NCBI GenBank assembly: GCA_019635285.1
Contig: JAHBZS010000044.1
Span: 1 to 40,912, forward strand
Source: Rubrivivax sp.
GTDB taxonomy: Bacteria; Pseudomonadota; Gammaproteobacteria; Burkholderiales; Burkholderiaceae_C
Reading direction: 5' to 3'
Length of the DNA stretch: 40,912 nucleotides
The notes below the pieces were generated by a model. That model was not told the DNA's origin and ran no database searches. It saw only the letters and a list, made by a program, of their open reading frames with translations. Positions 1 through 8,483 of this stretch are shown here, piece by piece; position 1 is the stretch's first letter; each line of letters begins with the position of its first letter. A program made the position numbers and the translations under genes.

Positions 1-120
1 GGACTAAACCGCTCGCGCGGTAAGCGCTCCGGGTGAAGTCGGGGTAGTTCGCGGCGCCGCTGGTTTGCGCGAAGTTGACGAGCGAGGCAATCCGCCTCGT
101 TCATCAATGGAGCTGCAACC

Positions 121-999
121 ATGGACACGACCACCCGCGCGGGCTCGCCGCTGCGTCAACGCATGATCGAAGACATGCGCATGCGCAAGCTGGAGCCGAC
201 GACCCAGACAGGCTACATCCGCGCCGTTCGCAAGTTGACCGCCTATCTTCAGCGCTCGCCCGACACGGCCACGGTCGAGGACCTACGCAACTTCCAGCTG
301 CACCTGGTCGACACCGGCACCTCGCCGATCACGCTCAACGCCACGCTGACCGGGCTGAAGTTCTTCTTCGACATCACCCTGGGCCGCGGTGAGCTGATGG
401 CGCGCATGCAGCCTGTCAAGCTGCCTCGTACCGTGCCCGTCGTGCTGAGCATGAAGGAGGCTGCCGCGCTGATCGCCGCGGCGCGCAACATCAAGCACCA
501 GGCGGCCCTGTCGGTGGCCTACGGCGCGGGTCTGCGCGCCAGCGAAGTCTGCCGGCTCAAGGTGGGCGATGTCGACAGCGAGCGCATGGCCCTTCGGGTC
601 GAACAGGGCAAGGGCGCCAAGGACCGCTACGCCATGCTCAGCCCCGTGGTGCTGGCGCGGCTGCGCGCCTGGTGGCGCATCGGCCATGCCCAGGGCAGGA
701 TCCTGCCCGGCGGTTGGCTGTTCCCGGGAATGGACCCGATGGAGCCGCTGAGCGCACGGCAGCTCAACCGGGCCGTGCACGACGCGGCCGCGGCCGCCGG
801 TATCGCCAAGCGCGTGACCACGCACACGCTGCGCCACTCCTTCGCTACCCACCTGCTGGAGCGCAAGGTCGACATCCGCGTGATCCAGGTGCTGCTGGGC
901 CACAAGAAGCTGGAGACCACGTCGATCTACGCCCACGTGGCCACCGACCTGCTGCGCGAGGTGATCGGCCCGTTGGAGGAGATGCCACCCACCTCGTGA
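121..999 (+). CDS. Tyrosine recombinase/integrase of IS91-type element
   Basis: This 292-residue protein is a complete tyrosine recombinase of XerC/D size. An N-terminal SAM-like core-binding domain (about residues 10-95) precedes the catalytic domain (about 105-285). The catalytic set is all visible: Arg139 in GAGLRASEV, Lys164 in the GKGAKDR beta-hairpin, His235 and Arg238 in HTLRHSFATH, His261 in LLGHKK, and the nucleophile Tyr270 in TSIYAH. It should cut and rejoin DNA through a 3'-phosphotyrosine. The ATG start follows a GGAG at 110-113. The stop is 7 nt before the transposase start, so the two are probably translated together. The exact role of such recombinases in IS91-like elements is not settled; resolution of a transposition intermediate is an inference. 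It is intact, with no frameshift. Confidence 0.93.
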   Translation: MDTTTRAGSPLRQRMIEDMRMRKLEPTTQTGYIRAVRKLTAYLQRSPDTATVEDLRNFQLHLVDTGTSPITLNATLTGLKFFFDITLGRGELMARMQPVKLPRTVPVVLSMKEAAALIAAARNIKHQAALSVAYGAGLRASEVCRLKVGDVDSERMALRVEQGKGAKDRYAMLSPVVLARLRAWWRIGHAQGRILPGGWLFPGMDPMEPLSARQLNRAVHDAAAAAGIAKRVTTHTLRHSFATHLLERKVDIRVIQVLLGHKKLETTSIYAHVATDLLREVIGPLEEMPPTS

Positions 1000-1006
1000 G
1001 GCCGCC

Positions 1007-2203
1007 GTGGGGCGGCCTGCCCTGGAGGTCGCCGACATCTTCCGTGAACATGGCCCGGCCTGGCGCGAGGCGCAGCGTGGCCATCTGAGCCTCGGCCAGC
1101 TCAAGGTGATGTCGGCCCTCACCCAGTGCCGTACGGCGGCGCTGGGCGGCCATGTGCTGCGATGCGACGGCTGTAGCACCGACCAGATCGCCTACAACTC
1201 CTGCCGCAACCGGCACTGCCCGAAGTGCCAGAGCACGGCCGCGCAGCGCTGGCTCGACGCCCGGCAGGCCGACTTGCTGCCGGTGGATTACTACCACGTC
1301 GTCTTCACGCTGCCAGCACCCATTGCCGACATCGCGTACACGAACAAGACGGCGATCTACGGGCTGCTGTTCGATCTGGCTGCCGAGGTGCTGCAGACCA
1401 TCGCCGCAGACCCGAAGCACCTGGGCGCCAGGATCGGCGCGACGCTGGTGCTGCACACGTGGGGCTCGGCATTGACGCACCACCCGCACGTGCACGGCAT
1501 CGTGCCTGGCGGCGGGCTGTCCGCGGACGGTGAGCGCTGGGTGGCGTGCCGACCCGGCTTCTTCCTGCCGGTGCGGGTGCTGTCCAGGCTGTTCCGGCGT
1601 CGCTTCCTCGACGAGCTGCAGCATCTGTACGAGACGGGCAAGCTGCGGTTCTTCGGCGAACACGAGGGCCTGTCCGACGCGCATGCCTTCACACACTGGC
1701 TGGCACCGATGCGTCGGTGCGAGTGGGTGGTCTACGCCAAGCGACCCTTCGCTGGCCCCGAGGCCGTGCTGGCCTACCTGTCGCGCTACACGCATCGCGT
1801 GGCGATCTCCAACAGCCGCCTGCTGGCGCTGGACGAGCGTGGCGTGACCTTCCGCTGGAAGGACTACCGGGCCAAGGGACGCACGCGCTACAAGGCCATG
1901 ACGCTCGCGCCGGAGGAGTTCATGCGCCGCTTTGTGCTGCACGTGCTGCCCGGTGGCTTCCACCGTATCCGGCACTACGGGCTGCTGGCCAATGGTGCTC
2001 GCAAGGCCAGCCTGGCAGCGGCGCGGCAGTTGCTCGGGGTGCGGGCCGAAGCGCCAGCCACGGCCGGCGACGCGGCGGCCCACGATGAGCCGGGATTGAA
2101 GCCGCCCACCTTCGTGTGCCGCCACTGCGGCCAGCCGCTGACGGTCCTGCTGTGGCTGGCGCCTGACTGCTCGATTCGTGCGCCGCCTCGCGCCACCCCA
2201 TGA
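1007..2203 (+). CDS. IS91 family transposase (HUH, rolling-circle type)
   Basis: This 398-residue protein starts at GTG, 7 nt after the recombinase stop. It has the order expected for IS91 transposases: an N-terminal zinc-binding region with a CDGC pair and a CRNRHCPKC cluster (about residues 53-74), the HUH metal-binding motif His161-Val-His163 inside HPHVHG, and the catalytic tyrosines Tyr257 and Tyr261 in YLSRYTHR. Family knowledge: these enzymes nick one strand, stay covalently bound by tyrosine, and copy the element by rolling-circle replication. A C-terminal CxxC near residue 374 may be a second zinc site. No stop or frameshift breaks the gene, so the element may be active. The GTG start fits the frame and spacing; an internal ATG start would lose the first helix. 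Confidence 0.92.
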   Translation: MGRPALEVADIFREHGPAWREAQRGHLSLGQLKVMSALTQCRTAALGGHVLRCDGCSTDQIAYNSCRNRHCPKCQSTAAQRWLDARQADLLPVDYYHVVFTLPAPIADIAYTNKTAIYGLLFDLAAEVLQTIAADPKHLGARIGATLVLHTWGSALTHHPHVHGIVPGGGLSADGERWVACRPGFFLPVRVLSRLFRRRFLDELQHLYETGKLRFFGEHEGLSDAHAFTHWLAPMRRCEWVVYAKRPFAGPEAVLAYLSRYTHRVAISNSRLLALDERGVTFRWKDYRAKGRTRYKAMTLAPEEFMRRFVLHVLPGGFHRIRHYGLLANGARKASLAAARQLLGVRAEAPATAGDAAAHDEPGLKPPTFVCRHCGQPLTVLLWLAPDCSIRAPPRATP

Positions 2204-2636
2204 CGATCACTTCACCCGCCCGACGACATCCGCCCACCGGCGGCTGGGTTGTCTTGTGCCCGAGGTCGCACTCTCACCAGCACGGCCAGCGATCCCGTGC
2301 GATCGATCGTCGTCCCGGGGCCGAACGTCCGCATCAGAGGGCCGCTTCTGTACAGCGGACGTCGTGGACGCAGCTCATCGCCGGACTGGCACAACGACTA
2401 TCGCCATAGCGATTCAGGCTTCGACACCCGCCGTGGCATTCGCCGCGGTTTCCTCCCCCGAGGCTTGTCCGACACCTGCCCTCAGGCCAGCGCCGCTCGC
2501 CGCATCGCTGCGCACGCGGGCAGGTGTCCGACAACCCTAAACACAAGCCGAAGTCACAGAAGGACGCCGCAACGCGTTTTCGAGGGCAGCAACGCACCGG
2601 CAGCAGCCTTCTCAGACGTTCGCTTGCAAGGCGGTG
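2204..2636. other. Noncoding stretch after the IS91-like element
   Basis: About 430 nt between the transposase stop and the convergent LysR stop hold no credible gene. The open frames here are arginine-rich high-GC artefacts without a start signal or recognisable domain. The only clear structure is the long inverted repeat at 2465-2534. The right terminus of the IS91-like element should lie in this stretch. Confidence 0.6.
2465..2534. repeat. Inverted repeat, 17-nt arms around a 36-nt loop
   Basis: The arm at 2465-2481 (TTGTCCGACACCTGCCC) and the arm at 2518-2534 pair at 16 of 17 positions; the mismatch is inside the TGTCCGACA core. The GC-rich loop is 36 nt. No T-run follows, so it is a poor intrinsic terminator. 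It could be a terminal hairpin of the IS91-like element, a remnant pair of ends from a different insertion sequence, or a bidirectional barrier between the convergent transposase and LysR genes. I cannot decide between these. Confidence 0.6.
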
Positions 2637-3515
2637 TCAAGCCCAGACCTTGCGCACCAGCGAATTCAGCGCCACCACCAGCGGATCGCCGGCGCGTTCG
2701 GTGGCGCTGCAGTAGTACAGCTGCGCGTCGACGCGCACATGGCCCCAGACGACCCACTCCTGCCGCTCGACACCCGGCAGCGCCACCTCGTCGCGCAGCA
2801 GCGCGCAGGCGCTGCCGGCGCGCACGAAGGCTTCCAGCGCGCTGGTGTCCTCGCTGCGCAGCGCCACGTTGGGCGCCAGCCCCTGCTGCTCGAACAGGCC
2901 GCGCAGCATCTGGTGCACGTGCGAGTCGACCGCGCCATCCACCCACGGCAAGGCGGCCAGCACGCGCCAGCCGCCGCGCTGCATCTCGACGGCCATCGCG
3001 GTGGGCATGGCCACGCGGTAGCTGACCGAGCGCAGCGCCTGCCACTGCAGGTCGCGCGGCGGGTGCACGCTGATCGACAACGCGCCCGTCAGCGCGCCCG
3101 CGCGCACCTGGTCGAGCAGCTGCCCGACCGTCAGGGTGTGCGTGTGCAGCTCGACCAGCGGCAAGTCGCTGCGCACGCCGCTGGCCAGCGGCCCCAGGCG
3201 CAGGAACTCGGTGCCCTCGCCGGGCAGGCCCAGGTCGATGCGGCCGGCCACCTCGCCCTGCATCTGCCGCGCTTCGCCGCGCAGGCCTTCCGCCGCGGCC
3301 AGCAGCGCCTCGGCCTGGGCCAGCAGCTTGTCGCCGGCGCGGGTCAGCGTCAGACGGCCGGCGGCGCGGTCGAACAGCGCCACGCCCAGGCTGGACTCCA
3401 GCGCCTTGATCTGCGCGGTCACCGCCGGCTGCGTGACGCACAGCGCGTCGGCGGCCTTGGTGACGTGGCCCAGCCGGGCGACGACGACGAAGGCGCGGAC
3501 CTGGTAGAGCTCCAT
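2637..3515 (-). CDS. LysR family transcriptional regulator
   Basis: This 292-residue protein has the standard LysR layout. The N-terminal winged helix-turn-helix is at about residues 2-60 (AFVVVARLGHVTKAADAL, then VTQPAVTAQIKALESSLG), followed by a linker helix and a periplasmic-binding-protein-like effector domain from about residue 90. Length is typical. It lies 36 nt downstream of the ABC ATPase gene on the same strand, so it is probably the last gene of that operon, not a divergently placed activator. It may respond to the transported compound; that is inference from position. The effector is unknown. Confidence 0.93.
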   Translation of the reverse strand: MELYQVRAFVVVARLGHVTKAADALCVTQPAVTAQIKALESSLGVALFDRAAGRLTLTRAGDKLLAQAEALLAAAEGLRGEARQMQGEVAGRIDLGLPGEGTEFLRLGPLASGVRSDLPLVELHTHTLTVGQLLDQVRAGALTGALSISVHPPRDLQWQALRSVSYRVAMPTAMAVEMQRGGWRVLAALPWVDGAVDSHVHQMLRGLFEQQGLAPNVALRSEDTSALEAFVRAGSACALLRDEVALPGVERQEWVVWGHVRVDAQLYYCSATERAGDPLVVALNSLVRKVWA

Positions 3516-3551
3516 GCTTGCCGGGTCGCCTGGCGCCGCGGTCTCAGCCGC

Positions 3552-4637
3552 TCAGGCGGCCAGCAGCCGCACCTGCGACGGCTCCAGCCCCAGGCTCACC
3601 GCGCCGCCCACCGGGAACTTGCTCAAGCCCGCATAGTGCGCCTGGTCGACGGCCAGCTGGCGCGTGCCGACACGCACCCGGTAGCGCGTGAATTCACCGA
3701 GGAACTCGCTCGCGTCCACCGTGCCCGGCATCCACACGTAGCGTGCGTCGCGCGCCGCGTCGGCCACCTCGACGCGCAGCGAATGCGGCCGGAAGCTGAC
3801 GGTCAGGTGCTCGCCGTCCGGCACGTCGCCGACCAGCGGGAAGCGCAGGTCGCCGATGCCGTCGACGTCCAGCGTGACGCTGCTGCCGCTGCGCGCGCGC
3901 ACGCGCCCGGGCAGCAGGTTCATCGTGCCGACGAAGTTGGCGACGAAGGCGTTGACCGGATAGTCGTACAGCGTAGCCGGCGCGCCGATCTGCTGCACCA
4001 CGCCCTTGTCGAGCACGGCCATGCGGTCGGCGGTGGTCATGGCCTCTTCCTGGTCGTGGGTGACGAAGATCGTCGTCAGGCCCAGCCGGCGCTGCATCGC
4101 CAGCAGCTCCTGGCGCATCTGCACACGCAGCGTCTTGTCCAGGTTGGACAGCGGCTCGTCCAGCAGCAGCACCTGCGGCTCGATGACGATGGTGCGCGCC
4201 AGCGCCACGCGCTGCTGCTGGCCGCCGGACAGCTGGTTGGGGCGCCGCTCGGCGAAGGCCGACAGCCCGACCAGCTCCAGCGCGGCGCCCACCTTCTGGC
4301 GCCGCGTGGCCTTGTCGACCTTGCGCTCCACCAGGCCGAAGGCGACGTTGTCCCACACGCTCAGGTGCGGCCACAGCGCGTAGCTCTGGAAGACCATGCC
4401 CACATTGCGCTGCCACGGCGCCTTGGCCGAGACGTCGACGCCGTCGATCAGCAGCTCGCCGCTCTGGTGCTTGTTGAAGCCGGCGATCAGCCGCAGCAGC
4501 GTGCTCTTGCCCGAGCCCGATGGGCCCAGCAGCGCGAAGAACTCACCCGGCTCGATCTCGATGTTCACGTCCTTCAGCACCTCGGTCGGGCCGTAGGACA
4601 GCCGCACGTGGCGGCACTGGACGCTGACCTTCTTCAT
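3552..4637 (-). CDS. ABC transporter ATP-binding protein, Fe3+/polyamine/phosphonate type
   Basis: This 361-residue ATPase powers the importer encoded with it. Motifs are complete: Walker A GPSGSGKST (38-46), Q-loop around FQSYALWPH (83-91), signature LSGGQQQR (136-143), Walker B VLLLDEP (156-162) and switch His194 in VTHDQEEAM. The C-terminal third (about 240-361) fits a TOBE regulatory barrel as in FbpC, PotA and UgpC. The ATG overlaps the permease stop by 4 nt (ATGA), which fixes the start and implies translational coupling. The open frame runs far upstream through the permease gene in another frame; that extension is a high-GC shadow. The substrate cannot be assigned from the ATPase. Confidence 0.93.
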   Translation of the reverse strand: MKKVSVQCRHVRLSYGPTEVLKDVNIEIEPGEFFALLGPSGSGKSTLLRLIAGFNKHQSGELLIDGVDVSAKAPWQRNVGMVFQSYALWPHLSVWDNVAFGLVERKVDKATRRQKVGAALELVGLSAFAERRPNQLSGGQQQRVALARTIVIEPQVLLLDEPLSNLDKTLRVQMRQELLAMQRRLGLTTIFVTHDQEEAMTTADRMAVLDKGVVQQIGAPATLYDYPVNAFVANFVGTMNLLPGRVRARSGSSVTLDVDGIGDLRFPLVGDVPDGEHLTVSFRPHSLRVEVADAARDARYVWMPGTVDASEFLGEFTRYRVRVGTRQLAVDQAHYAGLSKFPVGGAVSLGLEPSQVRLLAA

Positions 4638-6391
4638 GACGATGCCGACTCCTTGGCGGCGGGCTGAAAGCGGCTGTGCGTGCGCTCGACGACCACGTGG
4701 GACAGATAGGTGCCCAGCGCGACCACGATGATGGCCAACACGCCCAGCGCGGCGCCGGGGCCGCGGCCGGCGACGCTCTGCATGTACAGGTAAATGCCGT
4801 AACTCATCGGCGCCTGGCTCTCGGCGGAGACCAGCAGGATCGTCGCCGACAGCTCCACCGCCGCGGTGATGAAGCTGGTGACGAAGCCGGCCAGGATGCC
4901 GCCGGCCATCAGCGGCACGACGACGCGGCGGATGGCGCGCAGCTTGGTCGCGCCCAGGCTCTCGGCCGCCTCCTCCAGCGACACGTGCACCTGCTGCAGC
5001 GCCGCCACGCACGAGCGCAGCGCGTACGGCAGCCGGCGCACCGCGTAGGCCAGCATGATCACCAGCCAGGTGCTGGTGAGCAGCATCTCGGTGCCCGGCA
5101 GCGTGACGTTCTTGAAGAGGCGCAGGTAACCGATCGCCAGCACGATGCCGGGCACGGCCAGCGCCGCGGTGGCGATCCAGTCCAGCCACTGCCGCGCCGG
5201 CAAGGTGGTGCGCAGGATCAGGTAGCCGATGGTCACGCCCAGCACCACGTCCAGCCCCGCGGCCAGCCCGCAGTACAGCAGCGTGTTCTTGATCATGCCG
5301 CTCGAATCCTGGAACACGGTGGCGTAGTGCGCCAGCGTGTAGGCGTCGGGCAGCGGCGAGAAGCTCCACACCTTGGCAAAGCTCAGCAGCAGCACGCCGA
5401 CGTGCGGCGACAGCACGATGGCCAGCACCAGGCAGATCCAGGCGTAGGCCATCAGCGACCCGACCCGCGACAGCTGCCGCCGCTGCAGGCTGCTGCCACC
5501 CTTCTGCGTGGTGGCGTAGTCCTTGCCTTTGAGCACCTGCGCCGACAGCGCCATGGCAGCGATCGAGAAGACGATCATGATCACGCTGATGACATAGCCC
5601 ATCGGGTCTTCCAGCCCCACCTGCGTGATGCGCAGGTAGGCCTGCGGCGCCAGCAGGTTGGTCTGGCCCAGCACCAGCGGCGTGCCCAGGTCGTCGAAGA
5701 CCTTGACGAAGACCAGCGACGCGCCGGCGACGAAGCCCGGCAGCCCGAGCGGGAAGATCACGCGCCGGAACAACCGCCAGCCGCGGCAGCCCAGGTTCAG
5801 CGCGGCCTCTTCCATGGCGCCGTCGATGTTGCGCAGCGCCACCGTCAGGTTCATCAGGATGAACGGGAAGTAGTGGATGGCCTCGACGAAGATGATGCCG
5901 TTGAGCCCTTCCATGATCGGCAGCCGGATGCCGAACCACTGGTCGAGCAGCAGATTGACGCTGCCCGAGCGGCCGAAGATCAGCTGCATGGCCACCGCGC
6001 CGACGAAGGGCGGCATGATCAGCGGCAGCACGCCCAGCGTCTGGATGAGCAGCGCGCCGCGGAAGTCGAAGCGCACGGTGAAGTAGGCCAGCGGCACGGC
6101 GATCAGCGCGGCGAACAGCGCCGACATCAGCGCCACGTACAGGCTGTTGAAGAAGGACTCCTTCATCAGCCCCTGCGAGAAGAAGGCGCCGAAGTGGCCG
6201 AGCGTGAGGCTGCCGTCGGCTTCGATGAAGGCGGTGTAGAACACCCGCCCCACCGGCAGCACCAGGAACAGCAGCAGGAAGGCGAGCACCAGCGCGCCCG
6301 CCAGCCAGACGCCGAGCCCGGTGTCGGACAGCCGCGGGCGCAGGCCCGCCCAGGCCGGCGTCCTTGCGGACGCGGCGGTGGAAGCAGTCAT
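4634..6391 (-). CDS. ABC transporter permease, two fused membrane domains (FbpB-like)
   Basis: This 585-residue inner-membrane protein contains two permease domains in tandem, about residues 25-285 and 310-575, with about twelve hydrophobic segments. Each half carries an EAA loop that docks on the ATPase: EEAALNLG at 194-201 and EEAAESLG at 473-480. This fused form is typical of ferric-iron (FbpB/AfuB), thiamine and phosphonate-type importers, where one chain replaces the usual permease dimer. It sits 16 nt downstream of the binding-protein gene and overlaps the ATPase gene by 4 nt. Family is confident; substrate is not. Confidence 0.93.
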   Translation of the reverse strand: MTASTAASARTPAWAGLRPRLSDTGLGVWLAGALVLAFLLLFLVLPVGRVFYTAFIEADGSLTLGHFGAFFSQGLMKESFFNSLYVALMSALFAALIAVPLAYFTVRFDFRGALLIQTLGVLPLIMPPFVGAVAMQLIFGRSGSVNLLLDQWFGIRLPIMEGLNGIIFVEAIHYFPFILMNLTVALRNIDGAMEEAALNLGCRGWRLFRRVIFPLGLPGFVAGASLVFVKVFDDLGTPLVLGQTNLLAPQAYLRITQVGLEDPMGYVISVIMIVFSIAAMALSAQVLKGKDYATTQKGGSSLQRRQLSRVGSLMAYAWICLVLAIVLSPHVGVLLLSFAKVWSFSPLPDAYTLAHYATVFQDSSGMIKNTLLYCGLAAGLDVVLGVTIGYLILRTTLPARQWLDWIATAALAVPGIVLAIGYLRLFKNVTLPGTEMLLTSTWLVIMLAYAVRRLPYALRSCVAALQQVHVSLEEAAESLGATKLRAIRRVVVPLMAGGILAGFVTSFITAAVELSATILLVSAESQAPMSYGIYLYMQSVAGRGPGAALGVLAIIVVALGTYLSHVVVERTHSRFQPAAKESASS

Positions 6392-6407
6392 GTCGGTGCC
6401 CCGCCGC

Positions 6408-7742
6408 TCAACGGGCCAGCGCCAGCGCCTGCTCGGCCAGGCCCTTGGCGCGCTCGTAGTTGTTGCGCGCCGCGGTGTTCCAGTGGTCCTCGAGCGCGGT
6501 CACGCGCTTGTTGACGGCGGCGTCCTTCTTGCTGGCCGCGAAGACGGCCAGGAATTCCTTGTCCGCCGCCTTGGACGCGTCGACCACCGGCGTGTAGGCC
6601 AGGTCGCGCGCCTCCTTGACCAGCGCCGTACCCTTGGCGTTGGGCTTCTTGGCGAGCGCGGCCTCGGCCGCCTGGATGGCCTTGGTCGCGGCCTGCAGTT
6701 CCTTTAGGCGGAAGGTGATGGTCTGGTCGAACAGCGACGACACCAGGTTGTAGCGGTCTTCGGACAGGTCGGAGTTGAACTGCACCTTGGCGCGCTTGGC
6801 GATCTCGAAGGGGTTGGGATAGCCCGGCGGCGTCTTGCCGCCCATGGCCTCGGGCGGCAGGATCGGCAGGCGCGAGATCTTCGGGTCGTAGAGCAGCTGC
6901 TGGCCTTCCAGGCTGACGGTGTAGGCGATGAACTTCTTCGCCTCGTCGGGGTTCTTGCCGCCCGAGATCAGGCCGATGTTGGCCGGCACCACCGCGGTCA
7001 CGTCGGGGTAGGCGAACTCCACCGGAAAGCCGCTGTACTTGCCGGCCAGGCCGAAGAAGTCGATCACCAGGCCGATGCCGTACTGCCCGTTGTTCACGCC
7101 GTCGGGCACGCCGAAGCTGCGCTCGGTGATGGCCGCGCTGTTGCCGCCGATCTGCAGCAGCTGCGACCAGCCCTTGTTCCAGCCCTCGCCCTGCAGCAGC
7201 GTCTCCACCGTCAGGTGCGTGGTGCCCGAGCGCGACGGCGAGCTCATCGCGACGTGGCCGAAGTACACCGGCGCGGTCAGGTCGGCCCACTGCTTGGGCG
7301 CGGGCAGCTTGTTGGCCGCCATGTAGCGCGTGTTCCACATCAGCCCGTAGCCGGCCAGCGCCTGGCCCAGGTACAGGCCCTGCGCACTGTTGATCGGATA
7401 GGCGCCGACCTTGGCCGGCGCCGCCTTGTTGGCCAGCGCGCCGACGTTGTCCAGCAGCTTCTGCGCGGCCAGCACCTCGAAGGCGTCGGGCGCCGAGGCC
7501 CAGAACACGTCGGGCCGCTGGCCCGGCGACAGCTCGCGCACGTAGGCGATGCCCTGCACCGTGTTCTTGTTCAGGATCTCGACCGTGATGCCCGGGTTGG
7601 CCTTCTCGAAGGCCGACTTGTAGGCCTGCGTCAGCTCCTTGGGGAACGAGGTGACCACGGTCACCGTGCCGGCGCCGGCGCTCAGGGCCGCGGCGGCGGC
7701 GGTGCTGGCCAGCATCAGCCGGATGAACGAGCGGTGCGGCAT
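6408..7742 (-). CDS. ABC transporter substrate-binding protein (Fe3+/2-AEP type)
   Basis: This 444-residue protein has an N-terminal signal peptide (MPHRSFIRLMLAS, then an Ala-rich core) and a type-2 periplasmic binding fold beginning TVTVVTSFPKEL. It captures the solute for the permease. The start at 7742 is supported by an AGGAGGA ribosome site 6 nt upstream; an earlier in-frame start at 7808 would bury the signal peptide. It is about 100 residues longer than FbpA-type proteins: a Lys/Ala-rich helical tail (about 345-444) follows the binding domain. I see no clear iron-coordinating YY pair, so ferric iron is only one candidate. It is the first gene of a binding protein-permease-ATPase-LysR operon. 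Confidence 0.9.
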   Translation of the reverse strand: MPHRSFIRLMLASTAAAAALSAGAGTVTVVTSFPKELTQAYKSAFEKANPGITVEILNKNTVQGIAYVRELSPGQRPDVFWASAPDAFEVLAAQKLLDNVGALANKAAPAKVGAYPINSAQGLYLGQALAGYGLMWNTRYMAANKLPAPKQWADLTAPVYFGHVAMSSPSRSGTTHLTVETLLQGEGWNKGWSQLLQIGGNSAAITERSFGVPDGVNNGQYGIGLVIDFFGLAGKYSGFPVEFAYPDVTAVVPANIGLISGGKNPDEAKKFIAYTVSLEGQQLLYDPKISRLPILPPEAMGGKTPPGYPNPFEIAKRAKVQFNSDLSEDRYNLVSSLFDQTITFRLKELQAATKAIQAAEAALAKKPNAKGTALVKEARDLAYTPVVDASKAADKEFLAVFAASKKDAAVNKRVTALEDHWNTAARNNYERAKGLAEQALALAR

Positions 7743-7840
7743 GGGGGGTCCTCCTGCGGATGTGTACGAGACGACGGCACGATAGCCGCGTGTCCCCGCC
7801 GCTGCCAATCAGGAATGGTGATGCGCCGGATCATGCCCTG

Positions 7841-7858
7841 GGGTCAACCCTTGGACCC
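7841..7858. terminator. Weak hairpin between binding protein and membrane protein genes
   Basis: GGGTC (7841-7845) and GACCC (7854-7858) can pair around 8 nt, just downstream of the stop of the minus-strand gene at 7881. There is no U-tract on the minus strand, so it is at best a weak or Rho-assisted stop. Confidence 0.2.
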
Positions 7859-7880
7859 GACCCTGGCGCGTCCGATGGGC

Positions 7881-8372
7881 TCAGCGCACGAACAGCCGCA
7901 GCACGCCCTGCTGGCCCAGGATGCGGTCCAGCTCGCGGATGACGCAGTAGTTGAAGATCATCACCAGCAGCACGATCTGGATGCCCCAGAAGTGCGGCCA
8001 GACGATCTGCGCCAGCAGCTGCTGGTTGGCCCCGGCGATGCCGCCGGCCTGCTTGTAGAAGTCATACAGGCGCTCGAGATAGTGGATGAAGCCGGCCAGC
8101 ACGAAGTAGATGACGGTCTTCCAGACGATGTTGTAGATCAGCGGCTTGTGCGGGAAGCGGTTGATCGCCGGCAGCATGTCGGCCAGCAGCACGGCCTTGC
8201 CCAGGATCAGCGCCGCCAGCGCGATCTGCATCGTCGACGACGGCGCCAGCCCGGTGCCCTGCGTCATCAGCGTGCGCACCAGGGCGATGAGGTGCAGCGC
8301 GATGAAGAAATACAGCGTCGGCGGCAGCAGCTTCAGCAGTTCTTCCTTCAGCTTGTGCAGGGTGCTCGCCAT
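7881..8372 (-). CDS. Small integral membrane protein, function unknown
   Basis: This 163-residue protein has about four hydrophobic segments: roughly residues 16-36, 46-66, 80-98 and 125-147. A short amphipathic Lys-rich N-terminus (KLKEELLKLLPP) precedes the first. There is no signal peptide and no catalytic motif I recognise. An AGGAG lies 10 nt before the ATG. It stands between the AraC-type regulator and the ABC operon on the same strand, separated by 111 nt and 138 nt, so it may be its own unit. I do not know the family. Confidence 0.75.
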   Translation of the reverse strand: MASTLHKLKEELLKLLPPTLYFFIALHLIALVRTLMTQGTGLAPSSTMQIALAALILGKAVLLADMLPAINRFPHKPLIYNIVWKTVIYFVLAGFIHYLERLYDFYKQAGGIAGANQQLLAQIVWPHFWGIQIVLLVMIFNYCVIRELDRILGQQGVLRLFVR

Positions 8373-8483
8373 GTGATATCGCTCCTCGTGCGCCGCCAGC
8401 CGTGTGCGTCTCGATGCGTGCGCGTCTCGTTTCTGGGCGCGATGCTACGTCGCTGGCGGCGCGGCGACAGGCCGCAGCCCGTT

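Larger units (their letters stand above)
121..2203 (+). mobile_element. IS91-like transposable module (recombinase plus HUH transposase)
   Basis: Two plus-strand genes 7 nt apart encode a phage-type tyrosine recombinase and an IS91-type Y-transposase. Pairs of this kind occur in IS91-family elements, which move by rolling-circle replication and lack terminal inverted repeats. The coordinates cover only the coding core. The true ends are not resolved: the left end lies in or before the first 120 nt, and the right end lies somewhere in the noncoding DNA after the transposase, possibly near the inverted repeat at 2465-2534. I could not identify the flanking target tetranucleotide with confidence. 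Confidence 0.8.

Noticed and set aside
845-2125. 426-codon minus-strand frame opposite the IS91 transposase
   Set aside because: Antisense shadow; the plus-strand frame holds the HUH and tyrosine motifs.
2634-4667. 677-codon open frame on the plus strand opposite the LysR and ABC ATPase genes
   Set aside because: It is rich in Gln, His, Arg and Ala with no domain pattern. It is the mirror of strongly G/C-ending codons in two confident minus-strand genes.
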